From Paucilactobacillus suebicus DSM 5007 = KCTC 3549 (lineage in GTDB: Bacteria > Bacillota > Bacilli > Lactobacillales > Lactobacillaceae), in assembly GCF_001434475.1 (NCBI RefSeq), contig NZ_AZGF01000007.1, positions 47,214 to 111,213 of the forward strand: a DNA stretch of 64,000 nucleotides, written 5' to 3'. The notes beneath the pieces were generated by a model. The model was not told where the DNA came from. It saw only the letters and a program-made list of their open reading frames with translations, and searched no databases. This document shows positions 58,652 through 64,000 of the stretch, piece after piece. Made by a program: the position numbers and the translations under genes. The stretch's first letter is position 1. The number at the start of each line of letters is the position of its first letter.

Positions 58652-59683
58652 CTATTTTTGTTTAACTAGGTTAATTTTCTGATCAGAGTTTTCAAACCAC
58701 TTTGCTTTGTTTATATACATAACTCTGGTATCGCTGATTTTAATAATGCCATACTTAGCTAAATCTTCCATGAATGCACTAACAAATTCAAACCGCCAAC
58801 GACTAATTATGGCCGTGCAAATGCAGGGAAAATCTAACCAATTTCCACAATCAATCAGTCGTTCCATCCATCGGTTTTTATTCCAAGCATAATTGATTGG
58901 CATCAAGTTTAGTTTCATTAAAATATCAACGCGCCAGTGCAACTCATTTGGAATTAATAGATCGAACACTAATCGTAAGTTATGAGCAGCAAATGGTACA
59001 CCAGCAAGATTACGATGGTTTAAATAACATAATGTTTGTAAGTCAACTATTGAAACATCTTTCATTCGAATTTTCTTTTGAATTAATTGAATTTGTTTTG
59101 TTAGTGAGTACTTATATTCCTTTGATGGGTGTTGCAATGGCTCAATTTCATAAATTTTAGAAATTAGTTTCTGTTGCTTAGTTGACCAAAACAATAGCAC
59201 TGGTTTATTATTTCTGATTTGTAAAAATTGAGCAATCTTTTGCCTTGTTAATTTGCGTTTTATGTATGGAGAACCAAGAATCCACCAAACTTTTATATTC
59301 ATTGATTGATATCCTTCATTGCGTTCACGTAATCTTTTAACGGATAATGGACTGCACTGAAATTCCAGTGCGATTCGTTGTCCATTATTCCGCGTTAATA
59401 GCACATCTGGTCTTTGATGAATTTCTGGTAGATATACTTCTAATTCTGCGTGAATATGATTTTTTACAGCCCACTCCAACAACTGTTTTTTGCCTTGCAA
59501 ATGTTCTGTGGTTTCACCTTCACTGGAACAACAGTCACTTCCCTTAATATGAGCGAAATGACAAATTTTGATGCTCCCAGATCTTAATACTAATTTTTCT
59601 CCACACGCGGGACAGTAACAACTACATTTTTTTAGCTTGGCACTGGCAAGTACGAATTTTTGATTACATAATCCAACTAACAA
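58652..59683 (-). CDS. coiA: Competence protein CoiA
   Basis: The 343-residue protein has the CoiA zinc-finger-like N-terminus (CYCPACGEKLVLRSGSIKIC then HFAHIKG), a nuclease-like core (HAELEVYLPEIHQRPDVLL and IALEFQCSPLSVKRLRER) and a divergent C-terminus. CoiA acts with DprA and RecA on incoming DNA during transformation. I start at TTG 59683, 9 bases after AAAGGG; the in-frame extension to 59731 overlaps the metA terminator. It is intact, hinting at retained competence. Confidence 0.9.
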   Translation of the reverse strand: MLVGLCNQKFVLASAKLKKCSCYCPACGEKLVLRSGSIKICHFAHIKGSDCCSSEGETTEHLQGKKQLLEWAVKNHIHAELEVYLPEIHQRPDVLLTRNNGQRIALEFQCSPLSVKRLRERNEGYQSMNIKVWWILGSPYIKRKLTRQKIAQFLQIRNNKPVLLFWSTKQQKLISKIYEIEPLQHPSKEYKYSLTKQIQLIQKKIRMKDVSIVDLQTLCYLNHRNLAGVPFAAHNLRLVFDLLIPNELHWRVDILMKLNLMPINYAWNKNRWMERLIDCGNWLDFPCICTAIISRWRFEFVSAFMEDLAKYGIIKISDTRVMYINKAKWFENSDQKINLVKQK

Positions 59684-59732
59684 AATTTCATTCCCTTTAA
59701 CTAAAAGATACGGTTGAGAATGAAAATTCAAC

Positions 59733-59760
59733 TAAAAAAGAAGCCAAAAATGACTTCTTA
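59733..59760 (-). terminator. Terminator of metA
   Basis: AAGAAG and CTTCTT arms (59738-59743 and 59754-59759) with partial inner pairing, then a T run on the minus strand. Confidence 0.7.
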
Positions 59761-59784
59761 AAGAGGTAGTTTTAATTTATCCTT

Positions 59785-60627
59785 TTATATCTGATCTAAC
59801 CAATTAGAAAAGATCTGTAATCCCGTCTCGTGCCAGCGATTAATTACTCGCTGTGAAGGATCATTAGCATAAAAATAATTTTCAGGTAATTCAATATCTT
59901 TTCCAACATTTAAATCTCTAAAATATTCGTTAGCTAATGTATTGGTGTTGTATTCCAAGTGGCCTGTGATAAAAGTGTTTCGGTGATCTTTTGAAATGAT
60001 AATTGCAGGCCCAATTTTTTTATTATCCGCAAGTAAAGTTAATTCGGGGTGCTGCAAAATGTCTTCTGAATAATTTGTTGAGTGCCGTGAATGTGGCAGA
60101 TAGAAAGTATCACCAAGTCCCTCCAGCAAAGAATCCTGAGTCTCAACGTGATGTTCAAAAATACCAAATATTTTATCGTTTACTGCATGCTTACCAATAC
60201 CATAATCGTAGTATAAAGCGGCCTGTGCAGACCAGCATAAATACAAAGTTTGCTTCACATGGCTTTTTGCCCAGTCAACAATCTTAGTAAATTCCTCCCA
60301 ATAATCTACGTCATGAAAGTCAATTGTTTCTACGGGAGCACCGGTAACAATCAAAGCATCAAAGTTCTCATCCTCAATTTCATCCAGCGTTGCGTATGTT
60401 TTTTTTAAGTGACCAAGAACATCAGACTTAAAATGATGTGACTGTGGGTACAAAAATGTAAAGCTTAAGTTCTTTGAGTATCCAGCACTAAGGTTAAGAA
60501 TCTGTCCCTCAGTTTCCAATTTATTGGGCATAATATTCAACACCAGTAAGTTCAATGTCTGATCAGCCTCTTTACCAGCTTGATTTAAAATATAACGTTT
60601 TGCGTATTTTTGCTTTAATTCAGTCAT
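59785..60627 (-). CDS. metA: Homoserine O-acyltransferase MetA, predicted acetyltransferase
   Basis: The 280-residue enzyme activates homoserine for methionine synthesis. Catalytic Cys131 (LYLCWSAQAAL) and the His223/Glu225 pair (TGHLEYNT) are present. In the specificity loop it reads GAPVE, with Glu where succinyl-specific E. coli MetA has Gly; published work on this family ties Glu to acetyl-CoA use, so I predict O-acetylhomoserine. GGAGG lies 8 bases before the ATG. It is a single gene under a methionine T-box. Confidence 0.93.
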   Translation of the reverse strand: MTELKQKYAKRYILNQAGKEADQTLNLLVLNIMPNKLETEGQILNLSAGYSKNLSFTFLYPQSHHFKSDVLGHLKKTYATLDEIEDENFDALIVTGAPVETIDFHDVDYWEEFTKIVDWAKSHVKQTLYLCWSAQAALYYDYGIGKHAVNDKIFGIFEHHVETQDSLLEGLGDTFYLPHSRHSTNYSEDILQHPELTLLADNKKIGPAIIISKDHRNTFITGHLEYNTNTLANEYFRDLNVGKDIELPENYFYANDPSQRVINRWHETGLQIFSNWLDQI

Positions 60628-60651
60628 TATTAACACCTCCAATAAAAAATA

Positions 60652-60942
60652 AAAAACCTTCGTCTCAACCTGCCATCTAATAGCAGATTGGGACGAAGGT
60701 TTCGCGTTACCACCCATATTTATGTCAGCCTCACAACCGACACCTCATCAAGTACAATAATTCAAATACTCGTGCAAGGTATCGTTTGCAGAACGGTTCG
60801 TCAGCACACATGCACCACAACTCACAGGCTCCAAGACCATCTTCACAACGATCATCACACGCCCTCATCTCACCAACTGAGGTTCTCTGTATTAGTAATG
60901 CGCCGCTACTCTTCTTTTCAATGCCATCTTGTCTTAACTTTC
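60652..60942 (-). ncRNA. T-box leader of metA, methionine specifier
   Basis: On the minus strand the leader shows a Stem I region, the specifier GAAGATGGTCTTGGAG with ATG at 60840-60838, the T-box core GGGTGGTAACGCG (about 60715-60703) and a long terminator hairpin AACCTTCGTC/GACGAAGGTT with six T. It is long (about 290 nt). Uncharged tRNA-Met should switch on metA. The gap 60976-61053 beyond the promoter shows no gene. Confidence 0.95.
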
Positions 60943-60947
60943 TTTTA

Positions 60948-60975
60948 ATCATATCATCATTTAAAAAATTGTCAA
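60948..60975 (-). promoter_or_regulatory. metA leader promoter
   Basis: TTGACA (60975-60970) and TATGAT (60953-60948) are separated by 16 bp, with a TGA extension before the -10; the best promoter in the window. Confidence 0.75.
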
Positions 60976-61053
60976 ATATAATTTATTTTGACAATATCCC
61001 AATTTATCAGTCATAGTTGGCCTAAAAATATTAAATCAGTAAATTTGTTTCTA

Positions 61054-61088
61054 ATAAAAATCCCTTCACAATATATGTGAAAGGATAT
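61054..61088 (-). terminator. Terminator of mecA
   Basis: ATCCTTTCAC pairs with GTGAAGGGAT (one G-T pair) around a 7-nt loop and is followed on the minus strand by a T run. Confidence 0.82.
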
Positions 61089-61094
61089 GCTTCC

Positions 61095-61793
61095 TTACTT
61101 GTCAAAATAATAACGTGTCAATTCCAAAGCCGATTGTTCCATAATCTGTTTGCCATGTTCATTAAGAATATCAGGACTAATATTAGTCTTCTCTCCATAT
61201 TCGTAGGCAATTGCCAAATCATCTTTAATTGTCTCGGGGGTCGTGGAATCAACGAAGAAAATTACTTCAAGATAGTACTCATTGCGGTACAGATATAAAT
61301 TAGTTGCAGCATTTTCAAGACGCAATACTTTAGCAACTTGAATCATGCTTTCAAAGTCCTTTAATTTAATAACGGTTGTACTCTTTTCAAGTTCCTGATT
61401 ATCAAGGGCTTCACTCACATCGTTAGTTTGAACAGTTGTCTTTCGCTTGTTATCAGAAGCATCAGTCTGCTCCAATTGGCGCTTTAAGAATTCAGAAATA
61501 TCATCACGATGAATCTCCGTGTCATCATCCTCCTGACTTATTGCATCGTCATCGACCCCATTTTTACTAATAAACAACTCTAATCCATTTCTGTTTGGTA
61601 ATACTTGAAAAGTAACAGAATCGTTATTTTGAAATTGATGTTCGGTATCTACTTCTTCCAAAATACTATAGAAAAAGCTTTCAATTTGTTGATGATTCCC
61701 TAACAAATCTAGAACCGTAATACCACGTGCACTCAAATCATCATTACCAATTAATACACGAATAGTATTCTCGTTGATTCTTTCCATCTCCAT
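61095..61793 (-). CDS. mecA: ClpC adaptor protein MecA
   Basis: The 232-residue protein has the N-terminal substrate-binding part (MERINENTIRVLIGNDDL, then LLGNHQQIESFFYSILEEVD), an acidic linker (about 80-125) and the C-terminal ClpC-binding domain (IKLKDFESMIQVAKVLRLE and YRNEYYLEVIFFVD). MecA targets ComK in B. subtilis and competence or Spx-type regulators elsewhere to ClpCP. GGGGG lies about 10 bases before the ATG. Confidence 0.94.
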   Translation of the reverse strand: MEMERINENTIRVLIGNDDLSARGITVLDLLGNHQQIESFFYSILEEVDTEHQFQNNDSVTFQVLPNRNGLELFISKNGVDDDAISQEDDDTEIHRDDISEFLKRQLEQTDASDNKRKTTVQTNDVSEALDNQELEKSTTVIKLKDFESMIQVAKVLRLENAATNLYLYRNEYYLEVIFFVDSTTPETIKDDLAIAYEYGEKTNISPDILNEHGKQIMEQSALELTRYYFDK

Positions 61794-61868
61794 TATTCAA
61801 GCGCCCCCTTTCAATCCACATTTATTGTATATTCTAACTGTTTTTGCCAAAAAGTAAAGTTTCTTGAT

Positions 61869-61912
61869 GACAAAAATACCTGACACAATATTATCGCATC
61901 AGGTATTTCTTA
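61869..61912 (-). terminator. Terminator of spx
   Basis: AAATACCTGA (61874-61883) pairs with TCAGGTATTT (61899-61908) across a 15-nt loop, with T run on the minus strand. Confidence 0.82.
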
Positions 61913-61913
61913 A

Positions 61914-62315
61914 TTACATCATGTTTGCTTTGCGACGTGCTTTTTCAAGTTCCAGTGCTCTAACCTCACGTGGAAGGAATCGACGAATCTCATCTTCGTT
62001 ATATCCAACTTGAATTCGTTTGTCATCTATAATAATTGGTCTTCTTAACAGGCCAGGATTCTTTTGAATTAAGTTATACAAACTTTTCATGGATATTTCA
62101 TCTAAATCAACATGAAGTTTTTGGAATGCTTTTGAACGTTTTGAGATAATTTCTTCTGTCCCATTTTCAGTCATACGGAGAATCATTTTAATTTCATCCA
62201 TTGTTAAAGGCTCAGAAAAAATGTTCCGTTCAGTATAAGGAATATTGTGTTCTTGTAACCAAGCACGAGCTTTTCGACAAGATGTGCAACTTGGAGATGT
62301 GTATAGAGTAACCAT
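61914..62315 (-). CDS. spx: Redox-sensing transcriptional regulator Spx
   Basis: The 133-residue ArsC-fold protein has the CxxC redox switch at Cys10-Cys13 ([10 protein letters not shown]), Gly52 and Arg92, all needed in B. subtilis Spx for binding the RNA polymerase alpha C-terminal domain under disulfide stress. Its probable adaptor SpxH lies 3.3 kb away. The upstream gap 62316-62607 is very AT-rich. It holds a TATACT (62380-62375) that may be the spx -10, a GACCTTT/AAAGGTC hairpin near 62405-62436, and an imperfect 9-bp inverted repeat at 62504-62526. Confidence 0.94.
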   Translation of the reverse strand: MVTLYTSPSCTSCRKARAWLQEHNIPYTERNIFSEPLTMDEIKMILRMTENGTEEIISKRSKAFQKLHVDLDEISMKSLYNLIQKNPGLLRRPIIIDDKRIQVGYNEDEIRRFLPREVRALELEKARRKANMM

Positions 62316-62607
62316 AGTAATTGCCTCCTTGAAACCTCATGAGTCATCATGATTTAATTCCTTTGTATGTTTACAGTATACACCATAATTTTTAAAATTA
62401 ATAGACCTTTTTTTAATTTTAAAAATAAAGGTCAAAGTTTTTTAAAGACATTTTTACTATATTAGTATTATATATTTTGAAAAACACTCTATATTTAGAT
62501 TATGTATACAACATTTGGTTGCATACAACTATTTAAAAAATAATATATTCAAGAAGAAAAAAATTATATATGAATAGTAAAAACTACTTGTAAAAAGTTA
62601 GTGAATT

Positions 62608-63348
62608 CTATAATTTAATTACTTGATTTGTACTTGCACATTCAACTAAAATCGACTGTTTAATTTCTCTGCTGGCCGCTTCAATCAGCTTTTGAGGATC
62701 AACGTCTTGAGGTAAATGCGACATTAATAAACGTTTAACATGTGATATATTTGCCAAATTACCTGTTTCATTAGCTGTTAAGTGCCATTTTGGTCCATCA
62801 GGATCCCTTAAAAAGTTTGTATCAGAAATTAAAAGATCGGTATTTTCAATAAATTCGCTCAATTCTGCAAAATATCTGGTATCTGCTGTAAAAACAAAAT
62901 TCTTTCCAGTATTTACTTCTTCAACTCTCATTGCGTAAGCAGACACAGGATGTTGTACAGGCATAAATCTTATTTGAAACGGTCCAAGGTCAAGAGTTTT
63001 ATCTGGGTCATATGCTTTAGCAATTGTTGAATTTGGCCAATTTAGCTTATTGAAATTTTCAGAATCGTTTTTGTGTCCATAAATTGGAAGTAGTTGTTCT
63101 TTTTTTTCTCCTTTTCGTAATTGCCAATAATGCTGCAAAACTCCAATATCTGCGATGTGATCGGCATGGTAATGTGAAAGTAAAACAGCATCAAGTTGGA
63201 GAGGATCTAAAACACGTTCAAGTTGAATTAATGCTCCACTACCACAATCTAGTAATAAATTATAAGAACCACTTTGTATCAAGTAAGAAGATGTAGCTTG
63301 TCCTGCGTAGGGATAACCACCATAAAATCCAATTACTGTAATTTTCAT
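62608..63348 (-). CDS. MBL-fold metallo-hydrolase (YhfI/RNase Z-like)
   Basis: The 246-residue protein has the metal site SHYHADHIAD (His59, His61, Asp63, His64), FTADTRYF, ISDTNFLRD and the C-terminal MSHLPQDVD. It matches the YhfI-like family near RNase Z, which lacks the exosite arm of true RNase Z. Activity may be phosphodiesterase or another hydrolysis; not known. GGAGG lies 7 bases before the ATG at 63348; 21 in-frame upstream codons have no site. Confidence 0.87.
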   Translation of the reverse strand: MKITVIGFYGGYPYAGQATSSYLIQSGSYNLLLDCGSGALIQLERVLDPLQLDAVLLSHYHADHIADIGVLQHYWQLRKGEKKEQLLPIYGHKNDSENFNKLNWPNSTIAKAYDPDKTLDLGPFQIRFMPVQHPVSAYAMRVEEVNTGKNFVFTADTRYFAELSEFIENTDLLISDTNFLRDPDGPKWHLTANETGNLANISHVKRLLMSHLPQDVDPQKLIEAASREIKQSILVECASTNQVIKL

Positions 63349-63450
63349 AAAAAAACCTCCATTAATTTTGCTTACTTTGATGGTATCATTTTCATTCACT
63401 CCATTAAACACTTATAATGAGGTCAAGAACTATAAAGGGGGTTGGGTACC

Positions 63451-63930
63451 ATGATTAAAAGTATTAGTGCAACTTTTGGCAGTAGAACCGTTTTACAAGA
63501 TGTCATAAAACGACATCCAGAAAGAGAATTTAAACTTTTACAATCAAATGCGACGCAACAGCAATTACAACTGTTGGACATTTCAGATAAACCAACAATT
63601 TTTCAGTCTTCTGTTGAGTATCAAGTATTGGGCCACGTGGGAGATAATGAATTTAGAGGATTACTAAATTTTGAATTCTTTAAGCTCGAACCAGATGATC
63701 AAAAAGCTTTGCGTTCCGTAGTTAATACCAGTCTTTTAAACAATCCACCTGCTAAAATGTTTGCAGCTTATCTCCTGGAAAATAAGTACGCATCAAACGA
63801 ACTAATTGTCCTCACGATTTGGCCAACTTTAAAGGACCTCAGTACATGGAAACAAAGCTCAAACTATAAATTTGGTCATTATAATAGTAGTCAGGATCGG
63901 TACTATCAGAGAACTTACCAACCAGGCTAA
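63451..63930 (+). CDS. ABM-like dimeric alpha/beta barrel protein (YhgC/HmoB type)
   Basis: The 159-residue protein has an N-terminal extension (about 1-70) and a C-terminal ferredoxin-like domain (FFKLEPDDQKALRSVV, then LIVLTIWPTLKDLSTWKQSS) resembling antibiotic-biosynthesis-monooxygenase/heme-degrading HmoB proteins. The haem ligand and catalytic residues cannot be confirmed, so function is open. I use ATG 63451 with GGGGG 9 bases upstream. Divergent from the MBL gene; 63931-64000 shows no gene. Confidence 0.6.
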   Translation: MIKSISATFGSRTVLQDVIKRHPEREFKLLQSNATQQQLQLLDISDKPTIFQSSVEYQVLGHVGDNEFRGLLNFEFFKLEPDDQKALRSVVNTSLLNNPPAKMFAAYLLENKYASNELIVLTIWPTLKDLSTWKQSSNYKFGHYNSSQDRYYQRTYQPG

Positions 63931-64000
63931 ATAACCACTCACTTAGACTTAATAATGAATATACAAAAAAGGGTTCTACAATATTTGGTACTGATAGATT

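Noticed and set aside
62404..62440. Hairpin GACCTTT/AAAGGTC as terminator of the MBL-fold gene
   Set aside because: It is AT-rich, has a long loop and no clean T run, and lies about 170 bases past the stop; it is mentioned with spx but not called as a terminator.
63960..64000. Possible left end of an ISL3-type insertion sequence
   Set aside because: The last 35 bases loosely recall transposon ends, but no terminal repeat partner or transposase is in the window, so there is no support.

Overview
The window is chromosomal DNA of a low-GC Gram-positive bacterium. Gene order and protein content point to the family Lactobacillaceae, on the side of the plantarum/brevis relatives. The marks are a ftsW-pyc pair, a pdhABCD operon followed by a UPF0223 gene, an inositol-phosphatase-like gene and typA, a complete dcw cluster running into sepF-yggT-ylmH-divIVA-ileS, and a mecA/spx/spxH/coiA/relQ neighbourhood. 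Strong AGGAGG-type ribosome sites and frequent TTG or GTG starts fit this. I cannot name the species. I see no CRISPR array, tRNA, rRNA, prophage or complete insertion sequence. Almost everything is core housekeeping DNA on the minus strand.

Layout. 1-1256: first codons of pyruvate carboxylase and ftsW. 1387-5279: glycerol facilitator, typA, an inositol-monophosphatase family gene and a UPF0223 gene. 5377-10238: pyruvate dehydrogenase operon read A-B-C-D, with a palindromic operator-like site in front. 10494-13361: plus-strand def, rpoY and a diacylglycerol kinase, with small unknown genes. 13539-15632: a LysM-NlpC/P60 wall hydrolase with a WalR-type box, and a membrane-anchored unknown. 15837-17039: an isoleucine-type T-box leader in front of a 2-keto-4-pentenoate hydratase family gene broken by one base. 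17212-17640: a cysteine-free Spx paralogue. 17757-29080: a long minus-strand block (ywlG-like, prs, recD2, TPR, phosphatase, mnmA, DUF1831, cysteine desulfurase, mtnN, unknown, nudF, cold-shock protein, dapF). 29212-32295: ileS with its isoleucine T-box. 32321-45796: divIVA back to mraZ, the cell division and wall cluster. 45962-53824: DUF3397, corA, DUF4044, ftsK, trmL, a small-RNA candidate, an rlmA-type methylase, an AI-2E family permease and pgl. 53929-63930: mgtE, rluD-type synthase, NAD kinase, relQ, spxH, coiA, metA with a methionine T-box, mecA, spx, an MBL-fold hydrolase and an ABM-like protein.

How the parts work together. The dcw cluster (mraZ to divIVA) supplies septal peptidoglycan precursors, the divisome and its positioning. 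ftsW and ftsK lie in the same window but are separate. Cysteine desulfurase, DUF1831 and mnmA form a tRNA 2-thiouridine unit. Spx, its adaptor SpxH, MecA and RelQ sit within about 5 kb and form a stress, proteolysis and competence control neighbourhood. Three T-box leaders (Ile, Ile, Met) share the same GAA-N-codon spacing around their specifier, which is what lets the hydratase leader be assigned to isoleucine.

I did not find a clear new multi-gene system. The items most worth a second look are the isoleucine T-box on the frameshifted hydratase, an RNA candidate of about 105 nt between the rlmA-type gene and trmL, the redox-blind Spx paralogue, the 8-3-8 palindrome before pdhA, the WalR-type box before the wall hydrolase, the triple repeat at mraZ, and a 27-bp perfect inverted repeat at 17686-17752.
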